The notes below the pieces were generated by a model, which searched no databases, was not told the DNA's origin, and saw only the letters and a list, made by a program, of their open reading frames with translations. DNA of 49,447 nucleotides from Devosia sp. (GTDB lineage: Bacteria; Pseudomonadota; Alphaproteobacteria; Rhizobiales; Devosiaceae). The stretch is taken from assembly GCF_014860165.1 (NCBI RefSeq), contig NZ_JACZKG010000013.1, positions 1 to 49,447 on the forward strand, read 5' to 3'. This document shows, piece by piece, positions 9,098 to 16,936 of the stretch (positions are counted from its first letter, which is position 1; each line of letters opens with the position of its first letter). Position numbers and translations under genes: made by a program.

Positions 9098-9122
9098 GCG
9101 CGTCTCCCCGAAGGAAGCGCGC
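9098..9122 (-). terminator. Hairpin with UUCG loop between ATPase gene and metA
   Basis: On the minus strand GCGCG-CUUCC-UUCG-GGGAG-A-CGCGC folds into a stable stem with a UUCG tetraloop and one bulged A. It touches the stop codon of the upstream ATPase gene. There is no clear T-run, so it may reduce read-through into metA or protect the upstream message. No SAM riboswitch features are seen. Confidence 0.4.
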
Positions 9123-9988
9123 TAGCGCATTCGCTGTTCGATGGCGGCCGCCATGAGATCGATGAATTCATCACCGTCGCGCACCGTCGCCAGGTCCGAA
9201 GCCTCCACCACATAGCCGAAATTGTCGGCCAGTGCCTGGTAGCGCGGCAGCCGGTCATGCAGCAGCGCCTCGAAGCCCCAGGCGCCGAAGCCCAAGGGAT
9301 CGACGTCGCAGTCTTCCACGATGCCGTTGATCAGCTTGTACTCGGCCCATTTCTCCAGGAGGAAGGGCGGGCGGTAATACATCGGCTTGGGTGACTGCTT
9401 GAAGCGGCGGACCAGTTCGGCCGTGTCCTTGTCGGTCCCGCGGATGTAGAGCAGCGCGGTGGAAGCGGCCAAGGTCTTGACCACCGGGTCTTCGGGGTTC
9501 GCGGGGTCGATGACCTCGATCAGCGAGCCGCCGGTATCGGCGATGAAGTCGTCGTAGCCGTAAAGCGCCTTGGCCCGTTCGATGAAATACGGCACGTCCT
9601 GGAGCGCTGCGATTTCGGCCACCCGATGCTGCTCCTGGCGCCGCTGGTATTCGGGCAGCGGCAAGCCGCCCTTGTCGGGGTTGCCGGGCGTGCCGAGGTA
9701 GGTCGAGAGCGGATCGAGGTTGTCGAAGGTGATGTTGGACGAGATGTAGATCGAGTCCGAGCGCAGCAATTCCGCCAGGAACGGCACCTTCATGGCCTCG
9801 CGCTTGAAATTGTCGACGATGTACTCGCCCATGTAGCGCGTGCCGATGCGATAATCGGCCGAGTAGTGAAACCACTTGCTGGCGCGCAGCATGCTGCTCA
9901 GCCGGGTCTTGCCGACGCCGGCCATGCCGAACACGGTCACCGCGCGGCGCGGCGCTTTCACAAACTCATCGGCACTAGTGAACAGCAT
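9122..9988 (-). CDS. P-loop ATPase of unknown function
   Basis: Predicted nucleotide-binding protein of 288 residues with Walker A GMAGVGKT at ~21-28, directly after a short N-terminal segment (MLFTSADEFVKAPRRAV). The rest shows recurring aromatic/charged motifs (WFHYSADYRIGTRYMGEYIVDNF, GGSLIEVIDP) but no domain I can name. The frame is open up to 10126; ATG 10018 would add 10 residues and neither start has a strong Shine-Dalgarno. I prefer 9988 because it puts the P-loop at the distance typical for this alphaproteobacterial family. It is not flagellar by sequence, though it is divergent from flgE; the FlbD-like site at 10049 is in the shared upstream region. Confidence 0.7.
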   Translation of the reverse strand: MLFTSADEFVKAPRRAVTVFGMAGVGKTRLSSMLRASKWFHYSADYRIGTRYMGEYIVDNFKREAMKVPFLAELLRSDSIYISSNITFDNLDPLSTYLGTPGNPDKGGLPLPEYQRRQEQHRVAEIAALQDVPYFIERAKALYGYDDFIADTGGSLIEVIDPANPEDPVVKTLAASTALLYIRGTDKDTAELVRRFKQSPKPMYYRPPFLLEKWAEYKLINGIVEDCDVDPLGFGAWGFEALLHDRLPRYQALADNFGYVVEASDLATVRDGDEFIDLMAAAIEQRMR

Positions 9989-10048
9989 GGAATGACCCGG
10001 AATTGCAGGCTTCTGCATTACTGCAAGCGCCCCGCCTCCACAAGCAGG

Positions 10049-10087
10049 CGGCAAAATCTGCCGGTGGCTCGGACTCAATTGCCGGGA
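10049..10087. promoter_or_regulatory. FlbD/ftr-like enhancer upstream of flgE
   Basis: CGGCA-AAATC-TGCCG at 10049-10063 is a dyad resembling the Caulobacter ftr elements bound by FlbD, with a half site CAATTGCCGGG just downstream (about 10077-10087). It is about 85-100 bp upstream of the sigma54 promoter of flgE, the normal enhancer distance. The same dyad recurs at 23512 and 41654. Confidence 0.6.
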
Positions 10088-10147
10088 TGTTGCCACATTC
10101 GCGGGCATCGGGCCGGAATAACCCAATCAAATCAAGGGAAAGGCGAG

Positions 10148-10164
10148 TTGGCATCGCGTTTGCA
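10148..10164 (+). promoter_or_regulatory. Sigma54 (-24/-12) promoter of flgE-flgK-flgL
   Basis: TTGGCAT-CGCG-TTTGCA contains the invariant GG and GC 10 nt apart, matching TGGCAC-N5-TTGCW at all but one position. The inferred transcript start near 10175 is some 42 nt before the flgE start codon. Confidence 0.75.
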
Positions 10165-10216
10165 TTGTTCCTGGTGAACGCGTCCGACGACGCAAACGGG
10201 TTTTACGGAGTATCAC

Positions 10217-11992
10217 ATGGGCATTTATGGCGCTCTTTCCAGTGCGGTGACCGGGCTGCGGGCCCAGGCACATGCCTTGGAGAACATTTCGGGCAATATC
10301 GCGAACTCGCAGACCACGGGTTACAAGCGCATCGAGACTGACTTCCTCGACCTGATCCCCGATGCTCCGATCTCGCGCCAGGTTCCCGGCGCCGTGCTGG
10401 CCCAGTCGCGCGGCACCAACAATGTGCAGGGCGACATCAAGACGGTTTCGGACGAAACCTTCATCGCCCTCAACTCCAACGGCTTCTTCGTCGTCGAGCC
10501 CAAGATCGGCCAGTCGGACGGCAATGCCGTGTTCGCCGGCACCAACTTCTACACCCGCCGCGGCGACTTCGAGATCGACAAGGACGGCCTGCTGGTCAAC
10601 GGCGCGGGCTACTACCTCAAGGGCCTGCCGATCGACACCCTGACCGGCAATATTTCCGGCTCCGTGCCCGAGGTGATCAAGCTTTCGAACAACTTCCTGC
10701 CGGCGCAGGCGACCACCCGCGTCAACTACCAGGCCAACCTGCCGCAGCTGCCCAAGAACACCGGCTACAACCCGACCATCTACAATAGCGAGCTATTGGA
10801 AGCCGCCGACTATATTGCGGGTTCGACCACCGCATCGCGCACCGGCACGGTTGCCCTGGTGGGCGGCAACGACGCTGACACGGTCATGACGGCCGGCGAA
10901 TCCATCACCGTCACGGTCAATGGCACTGCGGTGAAGTTCGATTTCTATGATGGCGACCTGGGCCCCTATGCCGGCACCGATACCGGCATCAACATCAAGA
11001 ACAGCGCCCCGGCCATTACCATCACCCAGGCACTGGCGGCGATGCAGGCGGGCCTGCGTTCGGCTGGCGGGCCGGCGGCGACCTCCGCCACCGTGGCCCT
11101 CAACGGCGCCAACAACCTGGAAATCACGCTCGGTACCGACTATCACGCCTCCTTCTCTGTCGCTGGCTCGGCCGGCACCATGGCGGCGCTGGGCATGACA
11201 GCCGGCGCGTCCTCTGCCCCAACCCGACCGGCTGTCGCCACCGTTTCGGCGGACCTCGACGCGGAGTTCAAGGCGAACTCGGTCGCGGGTGGCGCCATCA
11301 CCGTCTATGCCGAGAACGGCGCGCCCGCCAACGTCCAATTGCGCTGGGCCAAGGTGGATAGCGCGGCTGCGGGCGGGGTGGACACCTGGAACCTGTTCTA
11401 CATGTCCAACAGCGAAGCCACCGGCACGTCGCCGATGTGGACCAATATCGGCCAGACCTACTCTTTCTCTGGCGACGGTTCGCTCGTGCCCCCTGGCGTG
11501 CCCACCGCGACGATCAACAACCTGACCGTCAACGGCGTCAACCTGGGTACGGTCGAACTCAAGCACGACACCAATGGTGTTTCCCAGTTCGCCGACGTGA
11601 ACGGCACGGTGAACGTGTCGACCTTGAACCAGAACGGCTATGGCGCGGGCGAGTTCGTTTCGGTCGCCATCAATGACAATGGCCGCGTTGTGGCCACCTA
11701 TTCCAATGGCGAGCGTATCGACATGGCGCAGGTGGTGACGGCGGAATTCAACGCCATCAACAAGCTGAAGCGCCTTGATGGCGGTGTGTTTGCGACGACC
11801 TCGGAATCGGGCGAAGCCATCCTCGACCTCTCGGGCTCGGGCGTCATCGGCGGGGCGCTTGAAGCCTCCAATACCGATATCTCGGACGAGTTCACCAAGC
11901 TGATCGTGACGCAGCAGGCCTATGCGGCCGGTACGCGCATCGTCACCGCCGCCGACAAGATGCTGCAAGAAGCGCTCAACATGATCCGCTGA
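10217..11992 (+). CDS. flgE: Flagellar hook protein FlgE
   Basis: Subunit of the hook, the joint between basal body and filament, exported by the flagellar type III apparatus. 591 residues, longer than the roughly 400 of enteric FlgE. Seen: N-terminal flagellar rod/hook motif (GIYGALSSAVTGLRAQ, ENISGNIANSQTTGYK), the FlgE core (SNGFFVV, FYTRRGDF), and the C-terminal D0 helix (TKLIVTQQAYAAGTRIVTAADKM). Residues ~205-330 form an inserted beta domain (ESITVTVNGTAVKFDFYDG, NNLEITLGTDYHASFSVAG). A GGAG-like sequence lies 6 nt before ATG 10217. It heads an operon with flgK and flgL and carries its own sigma54 promoter. Confidence 0.95.
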   Translation: MGIYGALSSAVTGLRAQAHALENISGNIANSQTTGYKRIETDFLDLIPDAPISRQVPGAVLAQSRGTNNVQGDIKTVSDETFIALNSNGFFVVEPKIGQSDGNAVFAGTNFYTRRGDFEIDKDGLLVNGAGYYLKGLPIDTLTGNISGSVPEVIKLSNNFLPAQATTRVNYQANLPQLPKNTGYNPTIYNSELLEAADYIAGSTTASRTGTVALVGGNDADTVMTAGESITVTVNGTAVKFDFYDGDLGPYAGTDTGINIKNSAPAITITQALAAMQAGLRSAGGPAATSATVALNGANNLEITLGTDYHASFSVAGSAGTMAALGMTAGASSAPTRPAVATVSADLDAEFKANSVAGGAITVYAENGAPANVQLRWAKVDSAAAGGVDTWNLFYMSNSEATGTSPMWTNIGQTYSFSGDGSLVPPGVPTATINNLTVNGVNLGTVELKHDTNGVSQFADVNGTVNVSTLNQNGYGAGEFVSVAINDNGRVVATYSNGERIDMAQVVTAEFNAINKLKRLDGGVFATTSESGEAILDLSGSGVIGGALEASNTDISDEFTKLIVTQQAYAAGTRIVTAADKMLQEALNMIR

Positions 11993-12063
11993 GGCGGAGC
12001 TCGCCAGTAGCGGTCCGGGACCAGGGGTTCCGGGCCGGATTTCTCAGTTTGGAGTCCTCCTGA

Positions 12064-13902
12064 ATGGGTCTGACAACGTCACTTACCAACGCTGTGTCCG
12101 GTCTGCGCGTCAATCAGGACTCCATCGACATCCTGAGCCGCAACATCGCCAATTCGGGCACGCCCGGATACCACCGGCAGTCGCTCAACATTCTCGACTA
12201 CAATTCCCAGGACAGCAGCTACGCCCGCTCGGTCGGCACCAACCGCGCCTTCAATTCCAGCCTGCAGGCCTATTACACGCGCCAGGTGTCGGACACGGCC
12301 AATTCCAGCGTGAGCGCCAGCTATCTCGACCGGTTGCAGGGATTTCTGGGCAAGCCCGGTACCGCAGGCTCACTCGATACCGTCTTTAGCGGATTGCAGA
12401 ACGCCCTGCAGGGCATCGCCACCAGCCCCGATGACTACAATTCCCGCGCGCAGGCCGTATCCGCCGCGCAGAGCATGGTGGAGACGCTCAACCGCCTTTC
12501 CACCACCGTCCAGGGCATGCGCCAGGAGACGGAAGGGCAGATAGCGTCCAACGTTCACAACCTCAACGGCATGTTGAACTCCCTCGCCGAGGTCAATCAC
12601 CGCATGCTCGACCTGGGCATGACCGAAACCGCGCGCGCCGCGCTGCTCGATCAGCGCGACCGGCTGGTAAGCTCGGTCGCCGAGATGATCGACGTGCGAG
12701 CCGACTACCGTGCCGACGGTACGGTGGCGCTGATGACGCGCTCGGGCGTGGGGCTGATCGACAATGGGGTCTCGACCTTCAAGTTCGAGAGCGCCGGCAA
12801 CCTGTCCCCCAATTCGATCTTCGATCCCGACCCGACGCAGACCAAGGTCGGCAAGATGACGCTGACGACCCCCTCGGGCCTCACCATCGATCTGGTGACG
12901 CAGGGCGTCTTGCAGGGAGGCGAACTGGGCGGCCTGGTGACGCTGCGCGACCGGACGCTGGTCGAGGCGCAGGAACAGCTTGACCAGATCGCCGCCGGTC
13001 TGGCGCTTGCCTTTTCGACCAACAAGAGTGCCGGCGTGGCCGCCACCAGCGGTGCGGCCACAGGGCTCGATGTCGATATTTCCAACCTGGCGCCGGGCAA
13101 TGATGTCCTTCTGACCTATGCCGAAGACGGCGTGGAGAAGCGCGTCCGCATCATCAATACGAGCCAGGCGTCGGACTATGTGGACGCCTCCGGCCAGCGG
13201 GTCATCGGCGTCGATTTCTCGACAGGCGCGGCAGCCGTTGCCGCGGCGCTGGATGCCAAGCTGCCCAACCTCGATATCAGCAGCACCGGCGCCAACAACC
13301 TGCGTATTCTGGACGATGGTGCCGCCGGCAGGACTGACGTCCGCACCGCGGTCGCGCGCTCGAGCTCGACAGGGCTGCAGGGCACCGGTCTCGGTCTCAA
13401 CCTGTTCGTGGACCAGGGCAACAAGGCCTTCACCAATAATCTCGATACCGACCCGCAGCAGATCCAGGGCTTTGCGGCACGCATCTCGATCAATCCGGCC
13501 GTCGTCGCCGACAATCGCCTGCTGGTGCAGTATGAAGTCGGCGGCACGCTGGGCGATTCAGACCGCGCCGACTACGTCATCGATCAGCTCAACAAGATGC
13601 AGTTCGTGTCCGGCGGCAACCCCGCCGCCAATACCGGGCGGTTCCAGCTCACCGGCAACCTCAGCGAGGTCATCTCGCAGATCGTCGGCTTTCAGGGTTC
13701 GACCGTCAACGCGGCCATCAGCAAGCGCGACGATCGCCAGCTGACCCTCGATACCATCGTCGACCAGATGCAGAGCGAATATGGCGTCAATGTCGATGAG
13801 GAAATGGCTCGCCTGATGGAGCTGCAGAATGCCTATGCCGCCAATGCGCGTGTGGTTTCCGTCGTCAAGGAACTGCTCGATGCCCTGCTGGCTGCGACGT
13901 GA
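12064..13902 (+). CDS. flgK: Flagellar hook-associated protein 1 FlgK
   Basis: First junction protein between hook and filament, 612 residues, secreted. Seen: N-terminal D0/D1 (LTTSLTNAVSGLRVNQ, ILSRNIANSGTPGYHRQ), the HAP1 middle domains (LLDQRDRLVSSVAEMIDVRA near 195-215), and the C-terminal helix (EEMARLMELQNAYAANARVVSVVKEL). Between ~330 and 450 is a beta insert with NNLRILDDG resembling those in FlgE and FlgL. GGAG at 12051 is 9 nt before ATG 12064. The 71-bp gap after flgE has only a weak hairpin, so co-transcription with flgE is expected. Confidence 0.94.
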   Translation: MGLTTSLTNAVSGLRVNQDSIDILSRNIANSGTPGYHRQSLNILDYNSQDSSYARSVGTNRAFNSSLQAYYTRQVSDTANSSVSASYLDRLQGFLGKPGTAGSLDTVFSGLQNALQGIATSPDDYNSRAQAVSAAQSMVETLNRLSTTVQGMRQETEGQIASNVHNLNGMLNSLAEVNHRMLDLGMTETARAALLDQRDRLVSSVAEMIDVRADYRADGTVALMTRSGVGLIDNGVSTFKFESAGNLSPNSIFDPDPTQTKVGKMTLTTPSGLTIDLVTQGVLQGGELGGLVTLRDRTLVEAQEQLDQIAAGLALAFSTNKSAGVAATSGAATGLDVDISNLAPGNDVLLTYAEDGVEKRVRIINTSQASDYVDASGQRVIGVDFSTGAAAVAAALDAKLPNLDISSTGANNLRILDDGAAGRTDVRTAVARSSSTGLQGTGLGLNLFVDQGNKAFTNNLDTDPQQIQGFAARISINPAVVADNRLLVQYEVGGTLGDSDRADYVIDQLNKMQFVSGGNPAANTGRFQLTGNLSEVISQIVGFQGSTVNAAISKRDDRQLTLDTIVDQMQSEYGVNVDEEMARLMELQNAYAANARVVSVVKELLDALLAAT

Positions 13903-13922
13903 CGGTGAAGGAGTAGCGTAAG

Positions 13923-15995
13923 ATGATCGTCAACAAATCCATGTTCCCGCTTCAGACCGGGTTCGGCGTCATCTCCCAGATGCAGGACAAGTTCGCCACG
14001 CTGCAGATGCAACTGGGGACGGGCAATAAGGCGTCCAAGCTGTCCGAGATGGGGCGGGACCTGCCCATGTCGCTGTCGGTGCGGGCGCGCCTGGGCAAGA
14101 TCGAGGGCTTCTCGGCCAATATCGACACGGTCAACCTGCGCCTGAGCTTCCTCGACAAGACAGTCACCCGGCTGGACGCCATGGAGGCCGAGGCCCGCAA
14201 TGCTGCGGTGCAGGGGCAGTACGGCACCAACAATATCAACATGGCGACCTTGCCCGGCCTGTCCAAGGCACGGCTGGATGAGCTCGTGACCCTGCTCAAT
14301 TCCGATGTCGCGGGGCGCTACCTGTTCGGGGGCTCAAACACCGACCGCCCGCCACTGCCCGACACCAATGTGCTGCTCGATGGGCAGGGGGGCAAGGCCG
14401 GTTTCAAGACCGTCCTCAACGAGCGCAAAGCCGCCGATATCGGCGATGACGGCATGGGGCGGCTGGATTCGACCCTGGTTGTCGGGGCTCCGCCGGTGCC
14501 GGGCCCGGCAACCGCCTCGGTGCTGACCCTCAGCGAAGACGGGGTGCATCCGTTTGGCTACAAGCTCTCGACCATCTCCACCACAGCGGCGCCTTCGGCA
14601 TTGACCTACACGTCCCCGGTGGCTTCCGTGCCGCCGGTGGCCAAGAATCTCACGGTCACCTTCCAGCCGGATCCGGCCGAGCAGGTGAGCTCGGGTCAGA
14701 CCATCACGATGGGCTTCACCTTGCCCGATGGTACCGAAACGCAGATCACGCTGCGGGCGACGACCGCGGCCGAGTCCACTGGCGGTACCGATGAGTTCAT
14801 CATCGGTGCGGATGCCAGCGTGACCGCCACCAACTTCCAGGCGGCGCTCAACGCCAAGCTGGTTTCTGTGGGCGAAACCCAACTCTCCGGAGCGTCGAAT
14901 TTCGCAGCGGCAGCCAATTTCTTCAACGGCGCGGGGGAGCCCGTGCTGCGCGTCCAGGATGGCGGTGGCGGCTTCGGCAATGCGACATCGCTGCGCGTCG
15001 CCGACGCGACCGATACCATCATGTGGTATACCGGCCAGTCGCCGGCGATCGCCGGAGAAGGCCTGGGTCGCATGCAGATCGGCACCAACACGGCCACCAA
15101 TACCGTGTCGCTGACCGAGACCGCGCCTGTCTCGGCCAACCATGGCTTCCAGATCACCAGTGTTTCCGCCAGCACGGCCAATATCACCACGGCCTATACA
15201 GCGGCCGATCCCAGCGTGGCCGCTGCGACCTTCGCCGCCAATCCGGCTGCAGGCGAGGCGGTGCAGATAACGCTGACCGAGCCCAGCGGCGCCACGCGTG
15301 TGCTGGCGCTGACGGCGGTGACCGGCAAGGCCGGCGCAGGCCAGTTCACGATCGGCGCCACTGTCGCCGAAACCACCGCCAATTTCGCCAAGGCGCTGAA
15401 CGTGGTAGCGGCAGAAGCCGCGATGACGGCCGAGGGCAACCCGCGCCAGAGCGTTACGGCCCAGGTGGATGACGCCACTCGCGTTGCCTATGGCATCCAG
15501 GGCAATGAATCGGGCCTGCTCAACCTGGTGCGCACGATGGCCTCGCTATCGGTCGAGACTTACCCTACCGAAGAGAACATCCTGGCCTCGCGTGAGCCGA
15601 TGCGGCTGGCTGCCATGGCCCAAACCAACCCCGCAACACGCGCTGCAGACCTTGCCGCCTATGAAAAGGCCGTTGTCGCGGATCGCCGCGCCGCCAATGG
15701 TCGGTTCGACGCCATGGCGACCCGGCAGCAGGCGCAGCTATCGGAGGCGCACAACGCCGAGCGCGGTTCGGTGGAAATCCTGACCATGGAACTGGCCGTG
15801 GCCCGTATTTCGCTCAACACCTCGTCCGAGCGCCACGTCAACTACAAGGCGCAGCTCGACAACCTGCTCAGCGATGTCGAGACCGTCAGCAAGGAAGACG
15901 TGGCGATGGAGATCCTAGCGTTGCAGACCCGCTTGCAGGCGAGCTACCAGGCGACCTCGATGGTGAGCCAGTTGAGCCTGGTCAACTTCCTCTAG
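13923..15995 (+). CDS. flgL: Flagellar hook-associated protein 3 FlgL, unusually long
   Basis: Second junction protein, flagellin-like, 690 residues against about 300-350 in most alphaproteobacteria. N-terminal D0/D1 (LQTGFGVISQMQDKFATLQMQ, GRYLFGGSNTDRPP at ~134-147) and C-terminal coiled region (ARISLNTSSERHVNYKAQLDN, LALQTRLQASYQATS) are typical. The excess length lies between ~200 and 520 and holds two related beta modules, one around 240-320 (QTITMGFTLPDGTETQITL, FIIGADASVTATNFQAAL) and one around 435-510 (EAVQITLTEPSGATRVLAL, FTIGATVAETTANFAKAL). AAGGAG lies 9 nt before ATG 13923; the gap to flgK is 20 bp. It ends just before a bidirectional terminator. Confidence 0.88.
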   Translation: MIVNKSMFPLQTGFGVISQMQDKFATLQMQLGTGNKASKLSEMGRDLPMSLSVRARLGKIEGFSANIDTVNLRLSFLDKTVTRLDAMEAEARNAAVQGQYGTNNINMATLPGLSKARLDELVTLLNSDVAGRYLFGGSNTDRPPLPDTNVLLDGQGGKAGFKTVLNERKAADIGDDGMGRLDSTLVVGAPPVPGPATASVLTLSEDGVHPFGYKLSTISTTAAPSALTYTSPVASVPPVAKNLTVTFQPDPAEQVSSGQTITMGFTLPDGTETQITLRATTAAESTGGTDEFIIGADASVTATNFQAALNAKLVSVGETQLSGASNFAAAANFFNGAGEPVLRVQDGGGGFGNATSLRVADATDTIMWYTGQSPAIAGEGLGRMQIGTNTATNTVSLTETAPVSANHGFQITSVSASTANITTAYTAADPSVAAATFAANPAAGEAVQITLTEPSGATRVLALTAVTGKAGAGQFTIGATVAETTANFAKALNVVAAEAAMTAEGNPRQSVTAQVDDATRVAYGIQGNESGLLNLVRTMASLSVETYPTEENILASREPMRLAAMAQTNPATRAADLAAYEKAVVADRRAANGRFDAMATRQQAQLSEAHNAERGSVEILTMELAVARISLNTSSERHVNYKAQLDNLLSDVETVSKEDVAMEILALQTRLQASYQATSMVSQLSLVNFL

Positions 15996-16015
15996 CGCGC
16001 CGCACAGTCGACAAG

Positions 16016-16047
16016 CAAAAACCCCCTCGGCACTGCCGAGGGGGTTT
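16016..16047. terminator. Bidirectional terminator between flgL and flaF
   Basis: ACCCCCTCGGCA and TGCCGAGGGGGT form a 12-bp stem flanked by an A-run on the left and a T-run on the right, a textbook intrinsic terminator for both flgL (+) and flbT-flaF (-). Confidence 0.9.
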
Positions 16048-16068
16048 TGTTATCAGGCAAACTTGCGT

Positions 16069-16443
16069 TCAGCTGCCGCGCAGCCCGGCGGCGATCTGGC
16101 GATTGAGTCGCACCAGCACATCGAGCTGCTGGGGCTGTGGATTGAGGTCGAGCAGGATTTCGCGGGTCTGGTTCATGATGAACATGCCCAGATTGGCGAT
16201 GTTCTGGCGGATTTCGGCGGGGAGGGGGCTGTCGTCCTTGGTCACGGCTGCCATGAATATCGTCCAGATCTTGCGGTTGAAGGTCAGCGCCGCCCTCAGG
16301 TCCTGATCGGTGCCAGTCGCCCACTCATCCTTCACCCGCTGTAGGCCGGCTGCCGCCTTCATCAGGAGCGCTGATTCACGCTCCCGGGCCGACTCAACGA
16401 TTTTCGTCGTCTGCTGGTAGGCTTGTGCGCCTTGCTGATGCAT
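16069..16443 (-). CDS. flaF: Flagellar biosynthesis regulator FlaF
   Basis: Small cytoplasmic regulator needed for flagellin production in alphaproteobacteria, 124 residues. Family features: AYQQTTKIVESARERESALL near the N terminus, LTFNRKIWTIFMAAV (~53-67), LPAEIRQNIANLGMFI (~74-89), and C-terminal LNRQIAAGLRG. The start lies 50 nt inside the flbT gene in another frame, so the pair is co-expressed. In Caulobacter FlaF promotes and FlbT limits flagellin translation; the flagellin genes are immediately upstream on the same strand. Confidence 0.93.
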   Translation of the reverse strand: MHQQGAQAYQQTTKIVESARERESALLMKAAAGLQRVKDEWATGTDQDLRAALTFNRKIWTIFMAAVTKDDSPLPAEIRQNIANLGMFIMNQTREILLDLNPQPQQLDVLVRLNRQIAAGLRGS

Positions 16444-16819
16444 GAGAAAGCAGTTCCTGTTCGTACTCTGTCAGCCGCTGTGCAGCCTTCAGAGCTTTGT
16501 ACAGAGCCCCAGTTAATATCTCGTTATTGATTTGGTTAATGATGTCTGCGGCCGACGGCACGGCCTCCAGGAAGTCCCTGGACAGCTCGGTATAGGCGGT
16601 CCGCGCCGCGTCCGAATCCTCGTCGATATACATCAGCTGGATCGCCAGGTAGATGCGCTTGGCCGGTGTCGTCGCCGTCTCGGATGTCAGGATATCCTTT
16701 TCGCGCAGGATCGGCGCCCGTCCTTCGATGAAGAGGCGGGTCCGCTGGTCCGAGTTGGTGATGATGCAATTGCCCACCAGCAGCTTTTCGCCGGGCTTTA
16801 GTTCGACCTTGAGTGCCAT
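16394..16819 (-). CDS. flbT: Flagellar biosynthesis repressor FlbT
   Basis: Post-transcriptional repressor that in Caulobacter binds the 5' untranslated region of flagellin mRNA and promotes its decay. 141 residues, near the family length. Seen: LKVELKPGEKLLVGNCIITNSD at the N terminus, RLFIEGRAPILREKDIL (~27-43), and YIDEDSDAARTAYTELSRDFLEAVPSAADII in the middle. The last 50 nt overlap flaF. Separated from fliC1 by a terminator, so probably transcribed on its own; no clear promoter is visible in the 67 bp before it. Confidence 0.93.
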   Translation of the reverse strand: MALKVELKPGEKLLVGNCIITNSDQRTRLFIEGRAPILREKDILTSETATTPAKRIYLAIQLMYIDEDSDAARTAYTELSRDFLEAVPSAADIINQINNEILTGALYKALKAAQRLTEYEQELLSHASARRTSLPADDENR

Positions 16820-16886
16820 TCGGCCAGCCTCCGCGACTCGTAACTCGTCCTGATTGGTCTAGCTCGCCAACATGGCGAAAACAATG

Positions 16887-16909
16887 AAGGCGGGCACATG
16901 GCCCGCCTT
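16887..16909 (-). terminator. Terminator of fliC1
   Basis: AAGGCGGGC-N5-GCCCGCCTT gives a 9-bp stem 28 bp after the fliC1 stop, followed on the minus strand by a T-rich stretch (CATTGTTTTC). Confidence 0.8.
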
Positions 16910-16936
16910 CGGTCGTGTTCGTCCTGAATGGAGCGT

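Noticed and set aside
9054..9121. SAM-II riboswitch before metA
   Set aside because: SAM-II leaders are common before alphaproteobacterial metA, but this 68-bp gap has only a GC hairpin and lacks the typical pseudoknot sequences (no GCTAAAA-like or TGATTT-like segment).
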